Origin: Streptomyces sp. DvalAA-43 | GTDB lineage: Bacteria; Actinomycetota; Actinomycetes; Streptomycetales; Streptomycetaceae | Assembly (NCBI RefSeq): GCF_900091725.1 | Contig: NZ_FMBW01000064.1 | Location: 62,001 to 126,000, forward strand | Length of the DNA stretch: 64,000 bases | Direction: 5' to 3' | Shown here: positions 1-8,812 of the stretch, piece after piece | Numbering within the stretch: position 1 is the stretch's first letter | How the letters are laid out: each line of letters opens with the position of its first letter | Notes under the pieces: model-generated | Databases searched by the model: none | What the model saw: the letters and a program-made list of their open reading frames with translations, nothing else | Told to the model about the DNA's origin: nothing | Program-made: the position numbers and the translations under genes

Positions 1-911
1 ACACGGTCCGGTTCAACATCATCAGTGACATCCAGGGCGACCTCACCGACTTCGGCAAGGCCCTCGACGATCTGCACCGCATCAACCCCGGCAGCGCCGG
101 CCTCGGCATAGCCGGTGACATCACCCCGCGCGGCTACGACTTCGAGTACGCGGCGGTCCGCCAGACGCTCAAGCGGCACCCGCACCCCAAGAACATCGCG
201 TGGGCCATCGGCAACCACGAGTTCTACGTACCGAAGTACAGCGACCCGAACACACTCGCCCAGGACACCTGGCCCAACGGCACCACCGAGGGCTCGCTCT
301 TCCGCAGCTTCTACAACTTCGCGGAGCGCAACAAGGTCTACTCGGAGACCTCGTTCGGCGGCGTTCCCGTGCTCAGCCTGGGCACCGAGCGCTACTCCCA
401 CTACCACGACGCGAAGCTGTGGGACGAGGTCTGGATCAGCGACGCGCAGTTCACCTGGCTGGAGGACCGGCTCGCGTACTGGGCGCGCCGCCGCCGGCCC
501 GTCATGGTGCTGACCCACCACCCGCTGCCCAACACGGTGTCGGGCACACACAACAAGCTCTACCTCAACGACTACCTCCAGCCCGACCGGCTGCTGTCGA
601 TCCTCGGCCGCCACAAGGACGTGTTCCTCTTCTCCGGGCACACCCACTGGGACCTCAACCTGTCCGACTGGGTGGTGCGCCGTGTCGTCCCCGGCACCGG
701 CAACCTCGAAGGCTTCACCGTGGTGAACACCTCGGCCGTCCAGGTCGGCTGGATGGACGACGGCAAGGGCGGCGAGGTCTCCCTCGGCGATGCCTTCAAC
801 CAGGGGCTCCAGGTCGAGGTCGGTCCCCGTTCCGTCGTCATCAAGGCCCGTGACTTCACCACCGGCACCTGGCTCAAGCAGCTGACCGTTCCGCTGCACA
901 CCACCTCCTGA
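1..911 (+). CDS. Metallophosphoesterase, C-terminal part (start outside window)
   Basis: An open frame enters at position 3 and gives 302 residues before TGA. The calcineurin-like metallophosphoesterase signature is present in order: SDIQGD (the usual D-x-H is D-x-Q here), AGDIT, GNHEF, THHPLP and SGHTHWD, which supply the ligands of a two-metal centre that hydrolyses phosphoesters. The N-terminal domain, and any signal peptide, lies upstream of the window, so the full length is unknown. Large secreted metallophosphoesterases of actinobacteria often carry extra domains before the catalytic one, so an exported enzyme is possible but not shown. The natural substrate cannot be told. It is convergent with the betaine operon and separated from it by a strong hairpin. 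Confidence 0.85.
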   Translation, partial: TVRFNIISDIQGDLTDFGKALDDLHRINPGSAGLGIAGDITPRGYDFEYAAVRQTLKRHPHPKNIAWAIGNHEFYVPKYSDPNTLAQDTWPNGTTEGSLFRSFYNFAERNKVYSETSFGGVPVLSLGTERYSHYHDAKLWDEVWISDAQFTWLEDRLAYWARRRRPVMVLTHHPLPNTVSGTHNKLYLNDYLQPDRLLSILGRHKDVFLFSGHTHWDLNLSDWVVRRVVPGTGNLEGFTVVNTSAVQVGWMDDGKGGEVSLGDAFNQGLQVEVGPRSVVIKARDFTTGTWLKQLTVPLHTTS

Positions 912-919
912 CACACCGC

Positions 920-960
920 GGGGCGGATGCCGCGCCGTGGTCCGGCGTGGCATCCGCCCC
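920..960. terminator. Bidirectional hairpin terminator between convergent genes
   Basis: The arms GGGGCGGATGCC (920-931) and GGCATCCGCCCC (949-960) pair perfectly. Inner bases extend the stem to about 18 pairs with one G-T pair and a 5-nt loop. It begins nine bases after the metallophosphoesterase stop and ends 35 bases before the end of the convergent lipoprotein gene, so it can serve both strands. No U-tract follows, as is usual in Streptomyces. Confidence 0.7.
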
Positions 961-995
961 GGGCGCCCATCGGGCCGCCGGACCGGCCCCGGGGC

Positions 996-1952
996 TCACT
1001 TCGGCAGCCACGCCCGCCAGATGGGTCCGTTCTTCCTCACCCACCGCTCCGCGGCCTCCTCGGGCGACAGCTTCTGGTCCGCGATCATCAGCGCCACCTC
1101 GTTCTGCGCCCGGGTCGTCCAGCGGAAGTGCTTCAGGAACGCGGCCGCCCTGCCGCCGCGGTCGGCGAACCGGGCGTTGAGGAACTTCCGCAGCGGGGTG
1201 TGCGGATAGGCGCACGCCACCTTCTCCGGGTCGGCGTCGCAGCCCTCCTCGTACGCGGGCAGCTTCACCTCCGTCATCGGAACCTGCTCGAACAGCCACT
1301 GCGGCTTGTACCAGTAGGTCAGGAACGGCTTCTTCTCCTTGGCGAACTGCTTGATCTGTGTGATCTGCGCCGCCTCGGAGCCGGAGAAGACCACCTGGTA
1401 GTCCAGGTCCAGGTTCTTCACCAGTGCCTTGTCGTTGGTGACGTAGGACGGCGAGCCGTCCAGGAGCTGGCCCTTGCCGCCGCTCTCCGCCGTGCGGAGC
1501 CGGTCGGCGTACGCGTTCAGGTGCTTCCAGTCCGTCACGTCCGGGTGCGCGTCGGCGAAGTACTTCGGCACGAACCAGCCGATGTGGCCGGTCACACCGA
1601 GCTCGCCGCCGGGCACGATGGTCTTCTTGTCCTCGACGTACCTCTGCTCCTGCTCCGGGTGGCCCCAGTCCTCCAGGATCGCGTCGACCCGGCCCTGGCT
1701 GAGGGCGTCCCAGGCGGGGACCTCGTCGATCTGGACGGTGTCGACGCGGTACCCCAGCTCGTGTTCGAGCAGGTACCGGGCGACGGCCGCGTTGGCCTGC
1801 GCGCCCACCCACGACTGCACGGACAGGGTCACGGTCCTGGCGCCGTGCGCGTCGGCGTACGGGGACGACTGCTTCGTCATGTCCGCCGCGCCGCAGCCCG
1901 TCAGGGCCAGCAGGCCGAACGCCGTGGCGGCGGCGATGGTGCGCCTACGCAT
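996..1952 (-). CDS. Glycine betaine ABC transporter substrate-binding lipoprotein
   Basis: 318 residues. The N terminus MRRRTIAAATAFGLLALTGC is a lipoprotein signal with lipobox LTGC, so the mature protein is anchored outside the membrane. The body resembles ProX/OpuAC-type binding proteins: the early part reads VQSWVGAQANAAV and LEDWGHPEQ, and the C-terminal half is rich in the Trp and Tyr residues (TYWYKPQWLF) that form the aromatic box for quaternary amines in this family. It is the last gene of the operon and overlaps the permease by 8 nt. The context (choline oxidation enzymes and the betaine ATPase in one transcript) supports glycine betaine or choline as ligand. The exact ligand is inferred. 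Confidence 0.88.
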   Translation of the reverse strand: MRRRTIAAATAFGLLALTGCGAADMTKQSSPYADAHGARTVTLSVQSWVGAQANAAVARYLLEHELGYRVDTVQIDEVPAWDALSQGRVDAILEDWGHPEQEQRYVEDKKTIVPGGELGVTGHIGWFVPKYFADAHPDVTDWKHLNAYADRLRTAESGGKGQLLDGSPSYVTNDKALVKNLDLDYQVVFSGSEAAQITQIKQFAKEKKPFLTYWYKPQWLFEQVPMTEVKLPAYEEGCDADPEKVACAYPHTPLRKFLNARFADRGGRAAAFLKHFRWTTRAQNEVALMIADQKLSPEEAAERWVRKNGPIWRAWLPK

Positions 1953-3894
1953 CGTGGTGCTCCTTTCCGGCGGGCTGGGTGACCCGGTCGAGCATCAGCC
2001 CCAGGCACACGATGGCCGCGCCCGCGACGAGACCGGTCGCCAGGTCGCCCTGGGCCAGCCCGAACACCACCTCGTAGCCGAGCGCACCACCGCCGACCAG
2101 GCCGCCGATGATGACGACGGCGAGGACGAGGACCACGCCCTGGTTGACGGCCAGCAGCAACGCGGGCCGGGCGAGCGGGAGTTGGACACGCCACAGCTGT
2201 TGCCGGGCCGTGGCGCCGAGCGAGCGGGACGACTCCATCACGACCGGGTCCACGGCACGCATGCCCTGGGTGGTGATACGGACGACGGCCGGCAGGGCGT
2301 ACACCACGGCCGCGGCGACGGCGGGTGCCCGGCCGACGCCGAACAGCGCGACCACCGGGATGAGGTAGACGAACTGCGGCATCGTCTGGAAGACGTCGAG
2401 CACGGGCCGCAACAGCCGTTCCAGACGCGAGCTGCGACCCGCGGCCACACCGGTGGCGACACCGGCGACCAGGGTGACGGCGACCGCGGCCAGCACCTGC
2501 GAGAGGGTGTCCAGCGCCGGGTCCCACACCCCGAGCACCCCGATCGCGACCATCGCGAGCACCGCGGTCGCCGCGGTGCGCCAGGTGCCGACGAGCAGGG
2601 CGAGGACCGCCACCAGGAGCAGTACGGTCCACCAGGGCAGCCACCGCAGGCCGTCGCGCACCGGGTCGAGGACCCAGGTGGTGAAGCGGGCGGCCCAGTC
2701 GGCGGTGCCACCGATGACGGGGACCCCGGAGTACAGGTGCGCGGTCATCCAGTCGACGGCACGGTTGACAAAGGCCGCGACGTCCACGGTCCAGGCGTCG
2801 GGCCAGGACAGCCGGCCGGCGGAGCGGCCGACGAGGGCGGCGGCGACGGTCCCGGCCGCGGCGGCGGCCCAGCCCAGGCCGGTGCCCCGGGCGGGCGCGG
2901 CACCGATGCGCGCCCCCGCGGCGGCGGTCACGCGGTCGAGGACGACGGCGAGCAGGACGACCGGCACACCGGCGGCGAGCGCCGCTCCGACGTCGACGGA
3001 GGCGAGGGCCTGGTACACGCGGTCACCCAGTCCGCCCGCACCGATCACGGACGCGATCACGGCCATCGAGAGCGCCATCATGATCGACTGGTTGACCCCG
3101 AGCAGCAGCTCCTTGCGGGCCAGCGGGAGGCGGGCGGTCAGCAGCCGCTGCCGGCCGGTCGCGCCGAGCGAGGCCGCGGCCTCCAGCACCCCGGCGTCCG
3201 CGCCGCGCAGTCCGAGCGCGGTCAGCCGGGCCATGGGCGGTGCCGCGTAGACGACCGTGGCGAGGACCGCTGCCGGCACACCGATGCCGAAGACCAGCAC
3301 GACCGGGAGCAGATACGCGAACGCGGGCAGCACCTGCATGGTGTCGAGCACCGGGCGCAGGGCCCGGTGCACACGGTCGGAGAGCCCGGCGGCCAGCCCG
3401 AGCACGAGGCCGAGCAGCACGGACGCGGCGACGGCGACGACCATCAGGGCGAGCGTCTGCATGGTGGGGACCCACATGCCGAGCAGCCCGCACACCCCGA
3501 ACGCGGCGACGGCGGTGAGCGCCGGGCGCAGGCCCGCCAGGCGCCAGGCGACGAGCCCGGCGCCGGCCGTCACCCCGGCCCAGCCTGCGGCGAGGAGCAC
3601 GAGGTAGACGGCGCGTACGGAGAGCACGACGGCGTTGCTGACGTGGCCGAAGAAGTACAGGAAGAGCGGGTGGCTGTCCCGGTTGTCGATGATCCAGTCG
3701 CTGGCGTCGCCGAGCGGTCCGGACAGGTCGACGGAGAAGCGTGCGGGCCAGGCGCCACCGCCCAGGAGCAGGGCGCCGAGGAGGAGCGCGACGAGCGCGA
3801 GACCCCCGATGAGCGCGGTGCGGTGCCGGGCGAGGACATCGCTCAGCGGCAGGCGTGCCGGGGGCGCGCCCGCCTCGGTGACGGTGGTGCTCAT
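1945..3894 (-). CDS. Glycine betaine ABC transporter permease, two fused permease domains
   Basis: 649 residues, about twice the length of a single ProW/OpuAB permease. Two homologous halves are visible. Each has several hydrophobic helices and an EAA-type cytoplasmic loop: EAAASLGATGRQR near residues 238-250, and ESSRSLGATARQQ in the second half. Both loops are followed by LPLAR and a conserved VNQ segment. Each loop should contact one ATPase subunit, so this single chain probably provides the whole membrane channel. It lies between the ATPase gene (70 nt upstream) and the binding protein (8-nt overlap). The duplication is ancient, because the halves align only in the conserved loops. It imports glycine betaine or a related quaternary amine. 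Confidence 0.9.
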   Translation of the reverse strand: MSTTVTEAGAPPARLPLSDVLARHRTALIGGLALVALLLGALLLGGGAWPARFSVDLSGPLGDASDWIIDNRDSHPLFLYFFGHVSNAVVLSVRAVYLVLLAAGWAGVTAGAGLVAWRLAGLRPALTAVAAFGVCGLLGMWVPTMQTLALMVVAVAASVLLGLVLGLAAGLSDRVHRALRPVLDTMQVLPAFAYLLPVVLVFGIGVPAAVLATVVYAAPPMARLTALGLRGADAGVLEAAASLGATGRQRLLTARLPLARKELLLGVNQSIMMALSMAVIASVIGAGGLGDRVYQALASVDVGAALAAGVPVVLLAVVLDRVTAAAGARIGAAPARGTGLGWAAAAAGTVAAALVGRSAGRLSWPDAWTVDVAAFVNRAVDWMTAHLYSGVPVIGGTADWAARFTTWVLDPVRDGLRWLPWWTVLLLVAVLALLVGTWRTAATAVLAMVAIGVLGVWDPALDTLSQVLAAVAVTLVAGVATGVAAGRSSRLERLLRPVLDVFQTMPQFVYLIPVVALFGVGRAPAVAAAVVYALPAVVRITTQGMRAVDPVVMESSRSLGATARQQLWRVQLPLARPALLLAVNQGVVLVLAVVIIGGLVGGGALGYEVVFGLAQGDLATGLVAGAAIVCLGLMLDRVTQPAGKEHHDA

Positions 3895-3964
3895 CGTGTC
3901 CGCCTCCCTGCCGGGTCGGCGGCGCGGGCGGGCCCGGTGCGCGCCCAGGTGGCGTGGGCGGGCA

Positions 3965-5047
3965 TCAGGCCGCCTCCTCGCGCGGGGCGAGCCCCGCGAC
4001 CACGCCGAGCAGGTCCGCGTGGCCGACCACGCCCAGGCAGCGGCCGTGCTCGACGACGCGGGCGGTGCCGCCGCTGCGGACGACGGCCTCGATGGCCTCG
4101 TGGACCGTCGCGCCGGGGGCCAGCGCCGGGCCGTGGTCCGTCTCGGCTGCGGTGGCGGGCCGCATCGCCGAGCGCACGGTCATGACCTGTTCCCGCGGCA
4201 CGTCGCGGACGAAGTCGCGTACGTAGTCGTCGGCGGGGGCGCCCACGATCTCCTCGGGCGTGCCGAGCTGCACGATCCGGCCGTCCCGCATCAGTGCGAT
4301 CCGGTCGCCGAGCTTCAGCGCCTCGCCGAGGTCGTGCGTGATGAAGACCATCGTGCGGCCCTCCTCGCCGTGCAGCCGTACGACCTCCTCCTGCATGTCC
4401 CGCCTGATCAGTGGGTCCAGCGCGCTGAACGGTTCGTCGAACAGCAGCACTTCGGGGTCCACGGCCAGTGCGCGGGCCAGCCCCACCCGTTGCTGCTGAC
4501 CGCCGGAGAGCTGGGCGGGGCGGCGGTGCTCCATGCCTTCGAGGCCGACCTTGGCGACGAACTCCGCCGCGCGGGCCCGCCGTTCGGCGCGCGGGACGCC
4601 CTGGATCTCCAGCCCGTAGGCGACGTTGTCCAGCACCGACCGGTGCGGCAGCAGCCCGAAGTGCTGGAAGACCATGGCGGCGCGGTGGCGGCGCAGTCGG
4701 CGCAGGCGTGCCGCGTCCATCGACAGCACGTCCTCGCCGTCGATGGCGATCGCACCGGAGGTGGGCTCGATCAGCCGGGTCAGACAGCGTACGAGGGTGG
4801 ACTTCCCGGAGCCGGAGAGGCCCATCACGACGAACACCTCGCCCCTGCGGACGTCGAAGGACACCTCGCGCACGGCGGCGGTGCAGCCGGTCCGTTCACG
4901 CAGTTCGGCGGGGCCGAGGGCGGCGAGGGCGGGGTCCGACGGCACCCGGCCCGCCTTCGGGCCGAATACCTTCCACAGCTCACGTACGGAGAACACGGGC
5001 GGCTCGGACACGGGCGGCTCGGAAGGGGCCGGCGGCTCGGTGTTCAT
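3965..5047 (-). CDS. Glycine betaine ABC transporter ATP-binding protein
   Basis: 360 residues. Walker A GLSGSGKST is at about 76-84, a Q-loop (MVFQHFGLLPH) follows, the signature LSGGQQQRVGLARAL is near 180, Walker B LLFDEP near 201, and the H-loop is FITHD. The C-terminal 80 residues resemble the CBS module found in OpuAA/ProV ATPases, which senses ionic strength in that family. I place the start at the ATG overlapping the stop of the dehydrogenase gene (ATGA, 5047), because the reading frame upstream is antisense-like and lacks family similarity. It powers the fused permease encoded 70 nt downstream. Confidence 0.92.
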   Translation of the reverse strand: MNTEPPAPSEPPVSEPPVFSVRELWKVFGPKAGRVPSDPALAALGPAELRERTGCTAAVREVSFDVRRGEVFVVMGLSGSGKSTLVRCLTRLIEPTSGAIAIDGEDVLSMDAARLRRLRRHRAAMVFQHFGLLPHRSVLDNVAYGLEIQGVPRAERRARAAEFVAKVGLEGMEHRRPAQLSGGQQQRVGLARALAVDPEVLLFDEPFSALDPLIRRDMQEEVVRLHGEEGRTMVFITHDLGEALKLGDRIALMRDGRIVQLGTPEEIVGAPADDYVRDFVRDVPREQVMTVRSAMRPATAAETDHGPALAPGATVHEAIEAVVRSGGTARVVEHGRCLGVVGHADLLGVVAGLAPREEAA

Positions 5048-6570
5048 CAGGCAGTGCCTCCCAGCAGGTCCGCGCATTTCTCCCCGATCATCAGCACGCC
5101 GATCATCGGGTTGACGGTCGTCATCGTCGGGAAGACGGACGCGTCGGCGATCCGGATGCCGTTCAGCCCACGGATCCTCAGATCGGGTGACGCCACGGCG
5201 AGTTCGTCGTCCTCGGCACCCATCCGGCAGGTCCCCGCCGGGTGGTAGACGGTGTGCGCGACCTTGCGCGCGTACGCGCCGAGTTCCTCGTCGGAGGTGA
5301 TCCCGGGCCCCGGGCAGACCTCGCGCCTGAGCCAGCCGGCCAGCGGTTCCTGGGCGGCGATGCGACGGGCGATCCGGATGCCGTCGACCAGGGTGCGGCC
5401 GTCGTAGTCGTCCTCGTCGGTGAAGTACCGGAAGTCGAGGGCGGGCTTGACCTCGGGGTCGGCGCTGGTCAGGTAGAGCCGGCCGCGGCTGCGGGGCTTG
5501 GGGATGTTGGGGGTCATCGACACACCGTGCGGGGGCCGCTCGTAGCCCAGCCGCTCGGGGTTGTCGGTGAACGGGATCTGGTAGAAGTGGAACATCAGGT
5601 CCGGCCCCTCGGCCGCCGGGTCCCTGCGTACGAACAGGCCCGCGTCGCTGTCCATCGCGGAGTTCTCCGGTATCGGTCCCTCGGTCTCCCAGACGATGAC
5701 CGACTCGGGGTGGTCGAGCAGGTTCTCGCCGACTCCCGGCAGGTCGTGCACCACGGGGATGCCGAGCTTCTCCAGGTCGGCGCGGGGTCCGATGCCCGAG
5801 TGCAGCAGCAGCCGGGGGGTGTCCACGGCGCCCGCGCACACGAGCACCTCGCGCCGGGCCCGTACGACGTGCTCCGTGCCGTCCTTGGCGCGCACCCGGA
5901 CACCGGTGGCCCGGGTGCCCTCCAGTTCCAGGCGGAACGCCCAGGTCTCCAGGGCGATATGGAGGTTGGGCCGGTCCAGGAACGGGTGCAGATACGCCAC
6001 GGAGGCCGAGGAACGCTTGTTGTTCTCCGGGTGGTAGGCGAGGTCGAAGAAGCCGACGCCCTCGTGGAAGGGCTGCTGGTTGAAGCCCTCGACGCGCGGC
6101 ACGTCCAGCGCGCTCCGCGCGGCGTCGACGAAGTCGCGGGCGATGGCGTTCCGGTCGGCCTCGTCGACGGGGACGATGTTGTTGCGGAGCCTGGCGAAGT
6201 ACGGGTCCATGGAGGCCGCGTCCCAGCCCTCGGCGCCCGCGTCCGCCCACTCGTCCCAGTCGCAGGGCAGGGGCTTGAAGGCGATCAGGGTGTTGTGGGA
6301 CGAGCAGCCGCCGAGCACCCGGGCGCGGCTGTGGCGGATGTGCGAGTTGCCGCGGGGCTGCTCGGTCGTCGGGTAGTCGTAGTCCAGTTCACCGCCGAGC
6401 AGGCCCATCCAGCGGCGCAGGGTCAGGACGTCGTCCCGTCCGACGTCGCTGGGGCCGCCCTCGATGACGGCGACGGTGGTGTCCGGGTTCTCGGTGAGCC
6501 GGGAGGCGATCACCGATCCGGCGGTGCCTCCGCCGATGACGACGTAGTCGTATACGTGGTGGTCGGTCAT
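5047..6570 (-). CDS. betA: GMC-family oxidoreductase, probable choline dehydrogenase
   Basis: 507 residues. The FAD-binding dinucleotide motif GGGTAGSVIASRL is at 13-25. GMC signature regions follow (GGCSSHN; GAVDTPRLLLHSGIGP), and near the C terminus come the active-site stretch YHPAGTCRMG and the closing NPMIGV. In this family the last two carry the catalytic His and Asn. The likely reaction is choline to betaine aldehyde. The start at 6570 has GAGGA about 10 nt upstream and begins exactly where similarity starts. It lies between betB and the betaine ATPase (ATGA overlap), which is the main reason to prefer choline over another alcohol. The substrate is inferred from context. Confidence 0.85.
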   Translation of the reverse strand: MTDHHVYDYVVIGGGTAGSVIASRLTENPDTTVAVIEGGPSDVGRDDVLTLRRWMGLLGGELDYDYPTTEQPRGNSHIRHSRARVLGGCSSHNTLIAFKPLPCDWDEWADAGAEGWDAASMDPYFARLRNNIVPVDEADRNAIARDFVDAARSALDVPRVEGFNQQPFHEGVGFFDLAYHPENNKRSSASVAYLHPFLDRPNLHIALETWAFRLELEGTRATGVRVRAKDGTEHVVRARREVLVCAGAVDTPRLLLHSGIGPRADLEKLGIPVVHDLPGVGENLLDHPESVIVWETEGPIPENSAMDSDAGLFVRRDPAAEGPDLMFHFYQIPFTDNPERLGYERPPHGVSMTPNIPKPRSRGRLYLTSADPEVKPALDFRYFTDEDDYDGRTLVDGIRIARRIAAQEPLAGWLRREVCPGPGITSDEELGAYARKVAHTVYHPAGTCRMGAEDDELAVASPDLRIRGLNGIRIADASVFPTMTTVNPMIGVLMIGEKCADLLGGTA

Positions 6571-6664
6571 GCGCTCGTTTTCCTCTGCTCCGTTGCGGCC
6601 GTGGCGTCCCTGGCCCGTGCCGTGTGTCACGTGCGGCATGTGCGTCGTGTCCCTCGGGTGCGCC

Positions 6665-8152
6665 TCAGCCCGCGAACCAGCGCACGGGGCGCGGAGCGAG
6701 GTTCTGGTAGATGTGCTTGGCCTCGCGGTACTCGGCCAGTCCGGTCGGGCCCAGCTCGCGGCCGGTGCCCGACTTCCCGAAGCCACCCCATTCGGCCTGC
6801 GGGAGGTAGGGGTGGAAGTCGTTGATCCAGATGGTGCCGTGGCGCAGCCGCCCGGCGACGCGCCGGGCGCGGCCCGCGTCGGCGGTCCACACGGCTCCGG
6901 CGAGCCCGTACTCGGTGTCGTTGGCGAGGGTGACGGCCTCGTCCTCGGTACGGAAGGTCTCGACGGTCAGCACGGGGCCGAAGACCTCTTCGCGGACGAC
7001 GCGCATCCGGCGGTCGCACCGGTCGAGGACGGTGGGGCGGTAGAAGTAGCCGGGGCCGTCGGGCCGTTCGCCGCCGGCCCGGAGCACGGCGCCCTCCGCG
7101 AGGGCGGACGCGACGTAGTCCTCGGTCCTCGCGAGCTGCCGGGCGGAGACGAGCGGGCCGCATTCGACGCCCGGGTCGGTGCCCCGGCCGAGGCGGATCC
7201 TCTCGGCGCGGCGGGCGAGTTCGGCGACGAAGCGCTCGCGCAGCGACTCCTCGACGATGAGCCGGGATCCGGCGGAGCAGACCTGGCCGCTGTGGATGAA
7301 GGCGGCGTTGAGTGCCTGGTCGACGGCGGTGTCGAAGCCCTCGTCGGTGGCGCAGGCGTCGGCGAAGACGACGTTGGGGTTCTTGCCGCCGAGTTCGAGG
7401 GCGACCTTCTTGACGGTGTCGGCGGCGGCGCGGGCCACCTTCGTACCGCTGGCCAGTCCGCCGGTGAACGACACGAGGTCGACATCGGGGTGTTCGGCGA
7501 GACGGGCGCCGACGGTGTCACCGGCGCCGGTGACGATGTTGGCGGCGCCCTGGGGCAGTCCGGCCTCCATCAGGAGTCCGATCAGTGCGACGGTGCTGAG
7601 CGGGGTGATCTCGCTGGGCTTGACCACGAAGGTGTTGCCCGCGGCGAGCGCCGGGGCGATCTTCCAACTCGCCTGGAGCAGCGGGTAGTTCCAGGGGGTG
7701 ATGAGGGCGCACACACCGACGGGCTCGTGGACGACGACGCTGTGGATCTCGTCGTTCCCGGCGTCGACGACACGTCCGCCGCTCTCGTTCATGACGAGGT
7801 CGGCGAAGTAGACGAAGGCGTCGCGCACACAGTCCACGTCGACGCGTCCCTCTTCGAGGGTCTTGCCCGCGTCCCGGCTTTCCAGGGCACCGATCTTCTC
7901 CCGGTCCCGCTCCAGCAGGGCCGCGACGCGGCGCAGCAGGGCGGCCCGCTCGGCGACGGGCGTGCGCGGCCAGACCCCGTCGTCGAAGGCGGCACGCGCG
8001 GCGGCGACGGCGTCGTCGGTGTCGGCGACACCGCCTTCCGACACCACGGCGAAGACGTCCGCGTCGACGGGGTCGATGATGTCGCGCGTGGCGCCGGAGA
8101 CGGCCGGACGCCACTCCCCGCCCACCTGGATGGTCTGTTGTGCAGCCGACAC
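6665..8152 (-). CDS. betB: Betaine-aldehyde dehydrogenase
   Basis: 495 residues, the usual length for the aldehyde dehydrogenase superfamily. Visible motifs are PWNYPLLQASWK (substrate/NAD region), FTGG (Rossmann turn), ELGGKN with the general-base Glu, SGQVCSAG with the catalytic Cys, and EEVFGPVL. It should oxidise betaine aldehyde to glycine betaine using NAD(P). The start is a GTG at 8152 with a GAAGGG-like ribosome site 11 nt upstream. It is the first gene of the five-gene minus-strand unit. No betI-type repressor gene is adjacent, although many betaine operons have one. The frame reads cleanly throughout. Confidence 0.92.
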   Translation of the reverse strand: MSAAQQTIQVGGEWRPAVSGATRDIIDPVDADVFAVVSEGGVADTDDAVAAARAAFDDGVWPRTPVAERAALLRRVAALLERDREKIGALESRDAGKTLEEGRVDVDCVRDAFVYFADLVMNESGGRVVDAGNDEIHSVVVHEPVGVCALITPWNYPLLQASWKIAPALAAGNTFVVKPSEITPLSTVALIGLLMEAGLPQGAANIVTGAGDTVGARLAEHPDVDLVSFTGGLASGTKVARAAADTVKKVALELGGKNPNVVFADACATDEGFDTAVDQALNAAFIHSGQVCSAGSRLIVEESLRERFVAELARRAERIRLGRGTDPGVECGPLVSARQLARTEDYVASALAEGAVLRAGGERPDGPGYFYRPTVLDRCDRRMRVVREEVFGPVLTVETFRTEDEAVTLANDTEYGLAGAVWTADAGRARRVAGRLRHGTIWINDFHPYLPQAEWGGFGKSGTGRELGPTGLAEYREAKHIYQNLAPRPVRWFAG

Positions 8153-8410
8153 GTCGTGTTTGACCCTTCGGTTCCGGTTCGCTTCCAGCGCCGGTCACAC
8201 CCCGGCGATCCGGCCGCCTGCCCCGGGTCCGGAGAACCATGCCCCGTGCTCGCCGGAAAGTGATCCGCCTCACGCCGTGGCCTGGGGTCTCGTGCGCTCG
8301 TGGCCGCCGCTTCCCGGGACTCTCCGCGCGTGGGCACCATGCCGGACGGGGTCCGGTGCCATGATGGACGCCTTGATCGCGCCGAACCGACATCCGTTGG
8401 GGTCTTCACC

Positions 8411-8812
8411 GTGGACACATTCGTGCTGGGCGACACGGACTTCGCCGTCGACCGGTCGGAATCATCGGTCCAGGTGTCCCCGGACGGCCTGGTGACCGTG
8501 TCGTTGTGGGGAACCATCGAGGCCCTGGACGGGCAGGGGGACACCGGTCCGTTCGGCTGGGCGCTGCATCCGCCGCATCTCTACCTCACGGCGGTGCCCG
8601 CCGCCTGGACCGATGACGTGGCGACCGTGAGCATCGACGAGACCATGGCCGACCTGTACGACATCGGTCTCTACCTCCACGAGCACGGCGACGTCACCGG
8701 CGAGCTGACGCTCGATCCGGCGCGGGCCCTGTGCTTCAGCGGTTCGGTGCGGGTCCTCGGCCGCGTCGAGTCAGTCGAGGTCCGGCTGGGCCTCCCCCTG
8801 CTGCCCGAGTAG
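8411..8812 (+). CDS. Hypothetical protein, 133 aa
   Basis: I do not recognise the family. The frame shows normal Streptomyces codon bias and starts at a GTG (8411) where a plausible protein begins (VDTFVLGDTDFAV). The chain alternates short hydrophobic and polar stretches (VTVSLWGTIEAL, LYLTAVPAAW, GELTLDPARALCFSGSVRVLGRVESVEVRLGL), which suggests a small mostly-beta cytoplasmic protein. It has no signal, membrane helix or metal motif. It sits alone between the betaine operon and the carbohydrate locus, and its last 42 bases overlap the end of the convergent esterase gene. The length would be 170 residues if an upstream start at 8300 were used, but that extension looks non-coding. Confidence 0.65.
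   Translation: MDTFVLGDTDFAVDRSESSVQVSPDGLVTVSLWGTIEALDGQGDTGPFGWALHPPHLYLTAVPAAWTDDVATVSIDETMADLYDIGLYLHEHGDVTGELTLDPARALCFSGSVRVLGRVESVEVRLGLPLLPE

Noticed and set aside
1..911. D-x-Q instead of D-x-H at the first metal motif of the phosphoesterase, as a sign of inactivity
   Set aside because: The other metal and catalytic residues are intact, and Gln occurs at this place in some subfamilies, so loss of function is not supported.
1474..4185. A 903-codon open frame on the plus strand opposite the betaine permease and ATPase genes
   Set aside because: It is antisense to well-supported genes, and the translation is full of Arg, Gly, His and Asp runs without any motif. Such shadows are common in high-G+C DNA.
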